NCBI RefSeq assembly: GCF_000194155.1
Contig: NZ_GL877878.1
Span: 774,458 to 838,457, forward strand
Direction of reading: 5' to 3'
Length of the DNA: 64,000 nucleotides
From: Saccharopolyspora spinosa NRRL 18395
Lineage (GTDB): Bacteria > Actinomycetota > Actinomycetes > Mycobacteriales > Pseudonocardiaceae
Shown here one piece after another: positions 46,535-55,370 of the stretch. The notes below the pieces were generated by a model. It was given only the letters and a program-made list of their open reading frames with translations. It had not been told where the DNA came from and made no database searches. Position 1 is the stretch's first letter. Each line of letters begins with the position of its first letter. A program made the translations under genes and the position numbers.

Positions 46535-47137
46535 TCAGAATCGGGAATTGAGGACGTGGTCGACGGCTGCGTGCAGCGTCTCGGTTTCGGTGGTCAGGAT
46601 CGATTCCTCGGACGGGAGGGCTCTAGCGATCGAGAGTCCGTTGAGGACGGTCGTGAGGAATCTGGCACGTCGGCTGTTGTCCCCCTCGGCGAGAGCGCCT
46701 TCGTTGCTCAGGACGGTCAGCCAGTACTCGACACGGCGTTGCGCTTCCCGCTCGAGAGCGAGATACGCTGCGCGATTCTCGTCGGTCGGTTCAGGCTCGA
46801 TGAAGGTCGTGAAGATCTCGCTCCAAGCCGCTCGTGCTTGTTCGCCCACGCCAGCGAAAGTGAGCACTTGCCTGAGGCAATCGATGAGCCGGTCCCGTGC
46901 CGGTGCCGATCGGTCGTGGATCCTGTCGCCGGGGGTGATCACGTCGTAGATGCCGGCGAGCACGGCGTCCTGCAGTGCGCGTTGCGTCGGGAAGTGATAC
47001 CGGAGCGAGCCGGTGCTCACCCCGGCCCGCGCCGCGACCGCCCGCACACTGAGTCGCGCACCCGGATCCTCCCCGAACATCGACATGGCCGCCTGAAGGA
47101 CCCTGTCCCGGCTGCTGGTACCCGTCTCCCGCTCCAC
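46535..47137 (-). CDS. TetR/AcrR-family regulator
   Basis: 200 aa from GTG 47137, with GAGGAGG 8 bp upstream; the TTG at 47158 is less likely. The HTH is at residues about 10-56 (RDRVLQAAMSMFGEDPGARLSVRAVAARAGVSTGSLRYHFPTQRALQDAVL). The long C-terminal domain (ARAAWSEIFTTFIEPEP, LTTVLNGLSIARALPS) resembles PadR/TetR types binding hydrophobic ligands. It is divergent from the membrane gene at 47274. Three copies of a CACACTGT box lie between them. Confidence 0.88.
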   Translation of the reverse strand: MERETGTSSRDRVLQAAMSMFGEDPGARLSVRAVAARAGVSTGSLRYHFPTQRALQDAVLAGIYDVITPGDRIHDRSAPARDRLIDCLRQVLTFAGVGEQARAAWSEIFTTFIEPEPTDENRAAYLALEREAQRRVEYWLTVLSNEGALAEGDNSRRARFLTTVLNGLSIARALPSEESILTTETETLHAAVDHVLNSRF

Positions 47138-47151
47138 TATCAGCGCCTCCT

Positions 47152-47215
47152 CTAACACACTGTACTAGCACACTGTGATACTGTCGCTTTCGATCGTAAT
47201 AGCACAGTGTGCTAG
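47152..47215. promoter_or_regulatory. TetR operator cluster (three CACACTGT-type sites)
   Basis: CTAACACACTGTACTAG (47152), CTAGCACACTGTGAT (47165) and TAGCACAGTGTGCTAG (47200-47215) are variants of the palindrome TAGCACA-GTGTGCTA. The third is nearly perfect. They fill the divergent promoter between the TetR gene and the membrane gene at 47274, so both genes are probably repressed by the TetR protein. Confidence 0.75.
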
Positions 47216-47273
47216 ACGTTGCGCCGTGGCCGGCATACGGCCGCCCGACACGTGAAATGGGATGTGAAACCCC

Positions 47274-47891
47274 ATGAACCGCCTCCGCAGGCCGTTCCAG
47301 ATCATCCGCGCCGACCTCCGGGCGTACCTGCTCATCAACGTCCTCGTCTACGGAGTGCTGCTCCTCGGTATGGCGCTGGGGGTGCTCTTCCCGGACCTGC
47401 ATGCCGCGCGGACCGCCTCGTTCCTGGGGGGCGGCCAGGGGGCGCTCGTCGAGGCGGTGATCGGCAAGGGGTGGGTGTTCGGCACGGTCATCTTCCTGGT
47501 CAACGTGTTCCCGACCGCGCTGCTGCTGATCACCCTCCCGTCGCTCGTGGCCCCCTTCGCGGGGCTCGCGGTGTTCGCGATCAAGACGATCGACCTCGGC
47601 GTCATACTCGCCCCCGTCGACGCGACATCGAGGCTGACGCTCATCCCGCACTCGCTCACCATGCTCATCGAGTTCCAGGCCTACGCGCTCGTGATGTTCG
47701 GCGCATACCTGCTCGGCAGGTCCTGGCTCCGGCCCGCGGCGGTCGGCGCCTCCACCCGCCGACTGGGATACAGGCGCGGTCTGCGCCGTCTTGGCTGGCT
47801 CTGGCTCCCGGCACTCGCGCTCTTCGTCATCGGCGCGGTGTACGAGGTCATCGAGATCTACTTCCTTGTGCCACTGGTGCTCGGATCCTGA
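47274..47891 (+). CDS. Multi-pass membrane protein (possibly SpoIIM/DUF95-like)
   Basis: 205 aa, five or six hydrophobic helices (about residues 18-40, 70-98, 98-115, 128-152, 175-200). IIRADLRAYLLINVLVYGVLLLGMALG at the start, LIPHSLTMLIEFQAYALVMFGAYLLGRSW near 122 and AVYEVIEIYFLVPLVLG at the end recall DUF95/SpoIIM proteins (HG-E--A---A). That assignment is tentative. It is the main candidate target of the divergent TetR regulator. Confidence 0.55.
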   Translation: MNRLRRPFQIIRADLRAYLLINVLVYGVLLLGMALGVLFPDLHAARTASFLGGGQGALVEAVIGKGWVFGTVIFLVNVFPTALLLITLPSLVAPFAGLAVFAIKTIDLGVILAPVDATSRLTLIPHSLTMLIEFQAYALVMFGAYLLGRSWLRPAAVGASTRRLGYRRGLRRLGWLWLPALALFVIGAVYEVIEIYFLVPLVLGS

Positions 47892-48043
47892 TCCTTGCGC
47901 ACCGGCCGTCCGGCAACGACTCGCGTGATGCCGGGTGGCGCACCGTGATCAGTGTCGGCCACCGTCCCTTGTCCTGACGCTTTCCGTTCTCACCGAATCG
48001 ATCTCCGCCGGCGAGGCCGGGGGGAACAAGGAGAAAAACTGTT

Positions 48044-48697
48044 ATGCACGGGTGGAGCCGACGTCGCGCGGTGAAGCGGGTGAAGCCCGGTACCGGGCGG
48101 GAATTGAAGCCGTTCCGCTGGTGGCAGCCGTTCTCGCGATCGCTGTACTCAGTCGTACTCGGTCGCGATGACGGGCGGCAGGCGGTGTACGTTGTTGACG
48201 TACCTCATCGTCGGCGGTTCTTCGCCAACGACGGCAAAGGCACAGCCGACCTCTACCTCGGCGGCCGTCATCAGGCCGAATCCAAGCTCCCCGCCGCTTT
48301 TCCCATCTCCGGTGGCGTGATCGAGGTCGCAGAGTCCCCGTTCGGGCTGAAGCGCTGCCACTACGTCACAGCAGGAGGGCAGGAGTATCCGCTGATTCCG
48401 GAGCACACCTCGGCCGAAGGGCGCCGTGCTCACCTCGCCCGCACGCACCCCGCGCTGAGCCGCGCAATCAGTGTCACGTCGGTCATCCTGCTCGTGATCT
48501 CGGTGCTCCTGCTCATCCCGCAACTCATCGAGGTTGCCTTCACACTGCCGCCAGTCGCGCCCAGCTTCGGGACCTTTGTCTCGCCCATCTCCCTTCCTGC
48601 GTGGCTCAACTCTGTGATCGGCATCGGCGCCGGGCTGGCCAGCATCGAACGCGCACTCCGCCTACGCCACAACCGGTTCCTTGACACCATCGGCTAG
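48044..48697 (+). CDS. Hypothetical protein with C-terminal membrane helices
   Basis: 217 aa, ATG 48044 with AAGGAG 9 bp upstream. The first 130 residues are soluble and beta-rich (YSVVLGRDDGRQAVYVVDVPHRRRFF, GTADLYLGGRHQAESKLPAAFPISGGVIEVA). They are followed by a hydrophobic helix (SVTSVILLVISVLLLIPQLIEVAF, about 145-168) and a weaker one near 190-205. I do not recognise the family, though similar proteins with LNSVIGIGAGLASIERALRLRHN ends occur in actinobacteria. No operon partner is evident. Confidence 0.65.
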   Translation: MHGWSRRRAVKRVKPGTGRELKPFRWWQPFSRSLYSVVLGRDDGRQAVYVVDVPHRRRFFANDGKGTADLYLGGRHQAESKLPAAFPISGGVIEVAESPFGLKRCHYVTAGGQEYPLIPEHTSAEGRRAHLARTHPALSRAISVTSVILLVISVLLLIPQLIEVAFTLPPVAPSFGTFVSPISLPAWLNSVIGIGAGLASIERALRLRHNRFLDTIG

Positions 48698-48736
48698 CAC
48701 TCGCCCGGCAAGGTCGGGAAACCCCCGCTCTGACTA

Positions 48737-49498
<762 letters not shown>

Positions 49499-49521
49499 TC
49501 ATCGGAGGTCACGATCGCCCA

Positions 49522-49602
49522 GGTCAAAACCGGGTGGGCGCATACTCGACCAGGACAGGGGTGCGCGGTGATCTGTTCGTGGGTCGTAACCCGGTTTTGT
49601 CC
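49522..49602. repeat. Inverted repeat GGTCAAAACCGGGT / ACCCGGTTTTGTCC
   Basis: Arms at 49522-49535 and 49589-49602 match in 13 of 14 positions and enclose 53 bp. They may be an IS end or a long stem-loop near the end of the HNH gene. No transposase gene fills the interval. Confidence 0.5.
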
Positions 49603-49638
49603 GACCACCTGTCCGCCCAGTGTTCCGATGAAAGGAGA

Positions 49639-50421
49639 TCAACGGAAGTCTTCCATCCTGGCGGCTGCATCTCTCAGATCGCTCGCAATGTAACTAAGGT
49701 CGCTTGCTTTGTCTGCGGCCGAATTCAGCGCGGTTGCTATATCGTTGAGCCCGGCAGCCTTGTCGGCTGCGTCATCTAGGCTGTTGGCCGAGTCCTCCAG
49801 GTTTGCAATCTTGCTTGCGGCCTCTGATAGGGTGTTCGCCGAATCTGGAAGATGTCCAAGCTGACTTGCGGCACTGTGAAGCATCGAGACAGTATCCTCA
49901 TTTAGGATGGGCCCATGTCGACGGAATTCGTCCAGTTCATCCAGGAGTTCACGCAGAGCAGCGGCTGATTCGGAATCGATCTCTGCGAAACGATCGAGCG
50001 CATTCTTGACTTGTTGATCGCGTTGCTTTATGGCATCAGTGATGATTTCTTGGAGGCGTTCCTCCGTGACGTTACTCAGTCCGGCCAGTGCCGCTTGGCC
50101 CGAAGTTTCACGTTCGCGCTTCCATTCTAGAAGGGTTTCGGGTGGGTAGTTCTCGGGCTCATCTTTGTCGACCGTGTCGTGGTGTGGCTTGCATAGCAGA
50201 ATTAGGTTGGTGAACGAGTCGCGCTCCTTCTCTTCTAAATCTGGTATTGCGCGAGGGCCGCCATCGCTCGATGCGAAGATGTGTGCTATTTGCAGGTTGA
50301 TTTTCGGTCTGCCCTTTACGAACACCAACACTGGAGTGCTGCATCCGGGCCAGTAGCAGGACCCTTGTGACAACGAAATCAGCCCTGCTCTATCTCCGGC
50401 GGTGTAGTTGCGCTTGCCCAT
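49639..50421 (-). CDS. HNH nuclease domain protein with C-terminal 17-residue coiled-coil-like repeats
   Basis: 260 aa from ATG 50421 with GAGGGG upstream. Residues 1-95 form an HNH-like zinc nuclease: SQGSCYWPGCSTP (first Cys pair), INLQIAHIFASSDGGPR (catalytic His), SFTNLILLCKPHHDTVDK (second Cys and His-His). A helical linker follows (ERLQEIITDAIKQRDQQVKNALDRFAEID). Residues about 185-253 contain four exact-length 17-residue units (AASQLGHLPDSANTLSE, AASKIANLEDSANSLDD, AADKAAGLNDIATALNS, AADKASDLSYIASDLRD). Lower GC and mobile neighbours suggest a horizontally acquired nuclease, perhaps in defence; this is inference. Confidence 0.75.
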   Translation of the reverse strand: MGKRNYTAGDRAGLISLSQGSCYWPGCSTPVLVFVKGRPKINLQIAHIFASSDGGPRAIPDLEEKERDSFTNLILLCKPHHDTVDKDEPENYPPETLLEWKRERETSGQAALAGLSNVTEERLQEIITDAIKQRDQQVKNALDRFAEIDSESAAALRELLDELDEFRRHGPILNEDTVSMLHSAASQLGHLPDSANTLSEAASKIANLEDSANSLDDAADKAAGLNDIATALNSAADKASDLSYIASDLRDAAARMEDFR

Positions 50422-51179
50422 TACGTTTCCCCTCAGCACTCGATCGTCTGGCCAAACAGCGCGGACGGTAGCAATTTCGTATCGCGCTGGGCAGCGCCAA
50501 GAGGGTGAACTGTGATCACTTGCCGCCACGTGATCGCCAGTCCGAGGTTCCGTTCGAACATTGTTCGATGTCAGCAGGCAGTTATGTCGCCGATTTTATG
50601 AGGTCGAGTAAATGGGCAGGTCAGCCAGTTCTCGCTGAGGCCGCTCGCCGGCGTATTTCATGCGCTCGTGTGTGGTGGGTTCAAGGGTGCTCCGGGCCGG
50701 TCAGTGACCTCCAGAAGCCAACGGCCTCCAGCGGGATGTTCGCGATGCGATATGCCTCGGCGTTGCAGTCCGGGCACGTCAGCCGACACCGGCCCCGCCG
50801 ATCTGCATTGGCGAACGGGATCATCGCGTGGGCACGTTCGGGTCCAGAAGGTGAGGCAGCGCTACCGGCATCGTTCGGCAAAGCCCGTCGTCCGCCCGAG
50901 TCAACCCTCGGCCCGAACCACAATCTGATCACCGCCTACAACTAGTCGGGTTCGGTCGTGACAACCGACCGAACCTGACCAGCGACAACCCCACTCATCC
51001 ACAGCCTAATTCTGTGTCCGAACGCTAACCACACGGCTCCGCCTGCCCGACGTCGGCTGAGTCGCCGGACGCTTGTGCTGCCCCGTCTGCCCGTCGATGC
51101 TTCATCTCAACGGGCAGGCGGTATCCGACCGCGGGCTGTGGATAGCTCCAAAGAGCCGTAACCGGGACAGGGCTTGTCA
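50422..51179. other. Intergenic region with no convincing gene
   Basis: About 760 bp. A minus-strand frame ends CRLTCPDCNAEAYRIANIPLEAVGFWRSLTG with a Cys-x-x-Cys pair but has no clear start or partner motif. A plus-strand ORF from 50505 lacks a domain. The only structured item seen is the 10-bp stem-loop at 50949. Confidence 0.4.
50949..50975. other. Perfect 10-bp stem-loop
   Basis: GGTTCGGTCG, a 7-nt spacer TGACAAC, then CGACCGAACC. It could be a terminator or an operator. No gene end lies immediately beside it. Confidence 0.5.
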
Positions 51180-51762
51180 CGTGTCGCGGACAAAACTGCA
51201 ACCGGCGACGTTCGACTTCCTAGGGTTCACGCACATCTGCGCGAGATCCCAGGTGGGGCGCTTCTGGGTCAGGCGCAGCACGATCGCGATACGGATGCGG
51301 GCGAAGCTGGAAGAGGTCAAGGACCAGCTCAAGCGTCGTAGGCATGATCCCATCCCGGTACAGGGACAGTGGCTGGCCACAGTGCTGCAAGGGCACATGG
51401 CCTACTACGCCGTACCGGGAAATTCCGACGCGGTAACGGCCTTCCGGCATCAGGTGACCCTGCACTGGCACTGGGCGCTACGGCGACGAAGTCAACGTGG
51501 ACGGGTCAACTGGGTGTCGGCTGCCAGGAGTAAGGGACCACCTCAGAGCCGGTTTTGCCAGGAGCATGGGACCACCTGTTTGCCACTGATGGGACCGTCT
51601 GGGCTGGCGGACGCAACCCGGTCCCATGCTCATGGCAAACCGGTGGTCCCTTCAGGCTGGCAGGCGACACTGGGAACGGATGGGCAGGTACGCGACTCGA
51701 TGCTCCCAAAAGTCCGGGTGATGCATCCCTACCCGAACGTGCGCCTTGCAGCCAGAACCTGA
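51180..51762 (+). pseudogene. Group II intron maturase, C-terminal fragment interrupted by a MITE
   Basis: The frame reads RTKLQPATFDFLGFTHICARSQVGRF (the FLGF block after RT motif C), then MRAKLEEVKDQLKRRR, QWLATVLQGHMAYYAVPGN and HWHWALRRRSQRGRVNW. It ends LPKVRVMHPYPNVRLAART. Between RVNW and this end lie 155 foreign bp with a 5-bp duplication. Removing them restores RVNWERMGRYATR, and a single missing base then precedes the LPKV part. The RT catalytic half is gone. Confidence 0.75.
51515..51669. mobile_element. 155-bp MITE-like foldback element
   Basis: Long imperfect terminal inverted repeats: the left arm (51515-51573) begins TGTCGGCTGCCAGG, and the right arm read inward on the complement (51669-51620) begins TGTCGCCTGCCAGC. 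They share AAGGGACCACC and, nearer the centre, an AGCATGGGACC block; the left arm has about nine extra bases. CTGGG flanks both sides (51510-51514 and 51670-51674). It has no coding capacity, so it must rely on a transposase in trans. Confidence 0.75.
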
Positions 51763-51777
51763 GGCAGGAGCCCAGTG

Positions 51778-51828
51778 TGGTAGTCCCGCACGCTGGGATC
51801 CGTGCGGGGGGCCGCCCGTTCATTCTCG
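51778..51828 (+). ncRNA. Group II intron domains V-VI remnant
   Basis: 51778-51811 begins GAGCCCAGTGTG, has a GTAG tip region and closes CGCACGCTGGGATCC. This is the same design as the domain V at 20283. A GC-rich stem (GTGCGGGGGGCCGCCCG) follows and ends at about 51828. The next bases belong to a transposase fragment on the other strand, so the intron 3' end is placed there. Confidence 0.55.
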
Positions 51829-51829
51829 G

Positions 51830-52375
51830 CATCTGGATCCCGCTGAGCACGACTTCGATCCCGACGTCGTTGAGGATGGCGTCAAACAGCTCGGGAGACT
51901 TGCTGTCCCTGTTCTGGATCAGCAACCGCGCTTTGCAGCTGGCGTCCTTGAGGTCGATAACAAGATTCCTCGCGGCCTGAGCCACCCACGAGGCGGTCGG
52001 GTGCGCGGTGGCACCCAGAACACGGATTCGGCGAGTGCCGTGCTCGATCACCGCAAGGACGTCCACTTTCGCTCCAGTCAGGGTGACCGTCTCGAAGAAG
52101 TCGGACGCGAGCACGGCGTCGGTCTGGGAGCGCAGGAACGTCGCCCAGGTACTCGAGCTCCGTCGGGGTGACGGGTTGATACGGCCTCTTTGAGGATCTC
52201 CCAGACGGTGGAGGCGGCGATCTTGATCCCGAGGACGAGCAGTTCGCCGTGAACCCGGAGATAGCCCCAGCTGGGATTTTCCGGTGCCAGGCGCAGGACC
52301 AAGGCACGTATCGAGTGAAGTGTTCGTGGTCGGCCCGGGCGCTTCGGCTTGGACTTGGCTGCGTGGCGGCGTGAG
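51830..52375 (-). pseudogene. Integrase-core IS transposase, internal fragment with a frameshift
   Basis: Downstream of KSKPKRPGRPRTLHSIRALVLRLAPENPSWGYLRVHGEL and VWEILKEA, a frameshift near 52180 leads to INPSPRR, TWATFLRSQTDAVLASDFFETVTLTGAKVDVLAVIEHGTRRIRVLG. The second Asp region LLIQNRDSKSPELFDAIL follows. The catalytic Glu segment is lost where the intron remnant begins (RMN at 51830). Same family as the intact copy at 21028. Confidence 0.8.
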
Positions 52376-52378
52376 TAT

Positions 52379-53176
52379 TCATTCCACCGCCGCCAACGCT
52401 CCTGGTCGGCGATGCTGGCGGATGTGGCGGGCGAGGGCGCGGGCTCGGGTCGAGCCGATGCTGAGCTTTCGGCGGAGCGTGTCGGCTGAGATCGGGCGCT
52501 GGTACAGGTTCCAGTGTTCGGCGTCGAGCCGGTACGCCTCCTCGCGCAGCGGATCATCATCCTCCCCGTGCGGTGCTTCCTGGACAGCGTCCGGGTTGTT
52601 GGTGTCGTGACCAGGCACGTTGTTCATCACCGTGCGCAGCGCTGGCACATCCTTAGCCTCCAGCGCCTCCGACGACGGGCTGGTCTCGCCCGAGTCCGTC
52701 GTCGGAGGTTGTGCTGATGCGTTCTCGTCGGGCTCATGGACGGAACCACTTGCTGTGTCCGCGCGATGCCGCTTGAGCGCCTGGTTGAGCAGTTCCACCG
52801 ACAGCAGCAGTGCCAGTGGTGGGCAGGCGGCCACGGCGATGGAGAAGGCGTTCAGTTCGGGTGCGGAGGCGATGTTGGCGCACAGCGAGAGCCCGATGCC
52901 GAGGGTGAACGACAGCCATGCCTTCCACTGCCCGGTCGCGACGCGGTGATGGTTGCTGGTCTTCCATAGTTCGATGGTCGCCATCGTCAACAATCCATCG
53001 ACGATGAGGGGCCAGAGGGTGGCGGTGGTGGCGTCGGCGCCGAATTCGAGGGCGAACTCGCGGCCGTGCCGGTAGGAGACGTAGGCGGCTCCCACGGCCA
53101 CCAACAGGGTGCAGGCGCACTGCAGATGCAGTGATCGATCGGGCGCCGGGCCCGGCGTGGACGGCTTACCCTCCAT
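52379..53176 (-). CDS. DUF2637 (SpdB-like) membrane protein of an actinobacterial integrative element
   Basis: 265 aa from ATG 53176. Four hydrophobic helices lie in the first 130 residues ([87 protein letters not shown]), the DUF2637 pattern. A charged tail ends in a helix-turn-helix-like segment ([27 protein letters not shown]). Such proteins accompany conjugative plasmids and AICEs and probably assist DNA transfer or replication. The start overlaps the stop of the 34-aa ORF (TAATG). Confidence 0.85.
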   Translation of the reverse strand: MEGKPSTPGPAPDRSLHLQCACTLLVAVGAAYVSYRHGREFALEFGADATTATLWPLIVDGLLTMATIELWKTSNHHRVATGQWKAWLSFTLGIGLSLCANIASAPELNAFSIAVAACPPLALLLSVELLNQALKRHRADTASGSVHEPDENASAQPPTTDSGETSPSSEALEAKDVPALRTVMNNVPGHDTNNPDAVQEAPHGEDDDPLREEAYRLDAEHWNLYQRPISADTLRRKLSIGSTRARALARHIRQHRRPGALAAVE

Positions 53177-53280
53177 TAGGCCTCACCCACCCGCAGTTGC
53201 CCTTGGGGACCGTGCATTGTGCTGATGTTGTGGGCGCCGGTGCGGCGGGCCAGTTCGGTGCGGGCGGTTTTGATCATCAT
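53176..53280 (-). CDS. 34-aa ORF between integrase and DUF2637 genes
   Basis: The ORF begins ATGATG at 53280, 5 bp after the integrase stop codon, with a GGAGG sequence 14 bp upstream inside the integrase end. It reads [22 protein letters not shown] to RVGEA and its TAA overlaps the next ATG. The coupled arrangement on both sides argues that it is translated. No family is recognised. Confidence 0.5.
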   Translation of the reverse strand: MMIKTARTELARRTGAHNISTMHGPQGQLRVGEA

Positions 53281-53285
53281 CTGAA

Positions 53286-54118
53286 TCACGCGCCACCTCC
53301 CTGCATCACGGGTGTGTTGGGCGCGAGGGGGTGTGATTCGCCGGTCATAGCGGCTAGTGCGTTGGCGATTTCGTCGAGGTCGGCGCGGATGTAGGTGGTG
53401 GTGGTGCCGGCGTCGCCGCTGGTGCTGTCGGTGTGGCCGGCGTAGGCGCGTGCGATGGCGTAGCCGAAGCGTCGTTCGACCCATTTCAGGGTGGTGTGGC
53501 GCAGCCAGTGGGTGCTGATCTGCTGGGTGGCGACCCAGGGCAGGTGTTGGCCGATTCGTTTCCAGAGGTGGTCGTAGCGTCGGGTGGTGATCGGGCGTCC
53601 GTCGCGGTAGCGCAGGAGCTGTCCTCCGGATGCGGCGGCGCCGCGTTGGTGGGCGTGGTCTTGCAGGTGCCGCATCAGGGTGGGGGAGACCGGCTGCCAG
53701 CGGGTGGTGTCGCCCTTTTCGCGGAGGAGGATCAGGCACTGGCCCGGGTCGAGATCTTCGAAGCGGAGTGCCAGGGCACCGCCACGACGGCAGGCGGTTT
53801 CGGTGTGCAGCCGGAGCAGCAGTGTGTCCAGGGTGGGGTCGTTGCCGGTGGAGGCGGCGACTCGGTTGACTTCTTCGAGTCCGGATTCGGGCAGGCCGCG
53901 GCGGGTGCTGGGCAGTCGCCGTGGTTTGGCCACGCGGCGTGCGGGGTTGTCGGTTTCGGTGATGAGTTCGTCGTCGACGGCGTGGTTGTACACGCAGCGC
54001 ATCGCGGCGATCAGGTGTTCGGCGGCGCTGCGTCCGCCGCGGGCGTTGCGTCGCCGGACGACCTGGCTGCGGACGTACTCGGCGAGTTGCTTGATCTTGT
54101 CAACGGCACGCGAATTTT
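53286..54118 (-). pseudogene. Tyrosine integrase of the integrative element, C-terminal part
   Basis: From about 54117 the frame reads VDKIKQLAEYVRSQVVRRRNARGGRSAAEHLIAAMRCVYNHAVDDELI. The catalytic domain follows: TETACRRGGALALRFEDL (Arg), STHWLRHTTLKWVERRFG (His-x-x-Arg), YAGHTDS (His) and TTTYIRADL (Tyr). All catalytic residues survive. The N-terminal part lies at 62450-62697, separated by more than 8 kb of other elements, so the gene cannot make a normal integrase. Confidence 0.85.
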
Positions 54119-54154
54119 GGCTCTGGCCCACTTTCCGTGAATCTGGCCTGGGGC

Positions 54155-55240
54155 TCAGTCGCTGAGCAGGACGCGCTTGCGGAGCAGGTCGGTCTTGGCT
54201 CGGCCGTACATCTGTCTTTTGATCATTTTTATGCGGTTGACGTGGCCTTCGACCGGGCCGCTGTTGTAGGGCAGGGTTAAACCGGCGGTGACTGCGTCTT
54301 GGTCGCGTCGGAGGCCGACGACGAAGGAGCGCAAGCCGGGTTGATCGTCGGCGTCGACGGCGTTCATCCATTCCTCCAGTTCGTGGCCGCGGAGGCCACA
54401 CATCATGGTGGCGAAGGCACGGACATGACCAGCCAGCGCGGCGAGTTGTGAGCTGGCGGCGAGAATGGCGTCCAGCTGGCGTTGGCCTTCTTCGTCCATG
54501 TTGGACGGATCGCTCATGATCCAACCCACGACCCGCCGCACTGAAGGCGGCTTAGGGAGCGGTTCGGGAATGCGGCCGGCAGCGCGGAACGGGCGCAGGT
54601 ACTCGCGCAGGATCTTCTGGCCCCCGCGGTAGCCGCGTGCCTTGACCTCAGCGAACAGGGCAGCGGCATTGGTGCACCCCTCGCCCCAGCGTTGGCGTAG
54701 GTAGGGCTTGAATTCGTCCAACAGGCTCGGTCGTCGTCCGGTGCCGTTACAGGTCAACAGTTCCTCAACCGTATCGGCGCGGGCGAAGCGGCGCACGGTC
54801 CCGCGTGCCAGGTGCAGCCGGGCAGAGATTGCTCTGATGCCCACGCCATCGGCCAGCAAGGCATGGATGGCGGTATAGCGCTCCCGAGTTCGGGTCGCGA
54901 TCCGATCTGTTCTGTCTTCGGGCTGGACAGGCTGCACCGGCGCCGTGACACCGTATTGGCCGTGCTGCTGATCAGCATCGCTATCAGCGTCAGGGTTGGG
55001 CTCGGCGGCAGTGTCCACCGCCGCATTCAGGCATTTCTGGTGTCGGGCGACAGTGCGCTCTACCGCGCCAGCAAGGTTGTTCCACACGTGCCACCTGTCG
55101 GCCACCTGCAGCGCGTCCGGTGCGCCTTCGCGAGCGCCCTCGGCGTAGGCGGCGGCCCGGTCCCGGCAAATGATCTCCACACCGGGATGGGCTTGTAACC
55201 ACGCGGTCAGTGTCTCGGCGGTGCGGTCAGTGAGCACGTC
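54155..55240 (-). pseudogene. ISL3 transposase, C-terminal part
   Basis: The frame reads VLTDRTAETLTAWLQAHPGVEIICRDRAAAYAEGAREGAPDALQVADRWHVWNNL, the ISL3 DDE block including the second Asp (CRDRAAAY). It continues to the Glu region NSGPVEGHVNRIKMIKRQMYGRA near the end. It joins exactly to the N-terminal part that ends RRPVDV at 59758, where the transposon is inserted. The two parts give a protein of about 540 aa. Confidence 0.88.
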
Positions 55241-55370
55241 CTTCTCTCGGGTTTTTCAGTCTGTGGTGTGACGTTGCGTTGATCGCCCGCGTGGCGTGTC
55301 CTGCAACGGTTTTCTCGGGGTGTAGCTCTGTGGCTCCTTGTTGCCGATCAAGAACGAGCAGGGGTAGCCG

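Noticed and set aside
51506..52114. 202-codon ORF read as one protein
   Set aside because: Its first half is a transposase fragment, while the second half reads antisense through the intron remnant and the MITE; it is a chance fusion.
53286..54524. Single 412-codon integrase ORF
   Set aside because: The codons beyond about 54118 are an alternative frame of the ISL3 transposase and IS end; the true N-terminal part lies at 62450-62697.
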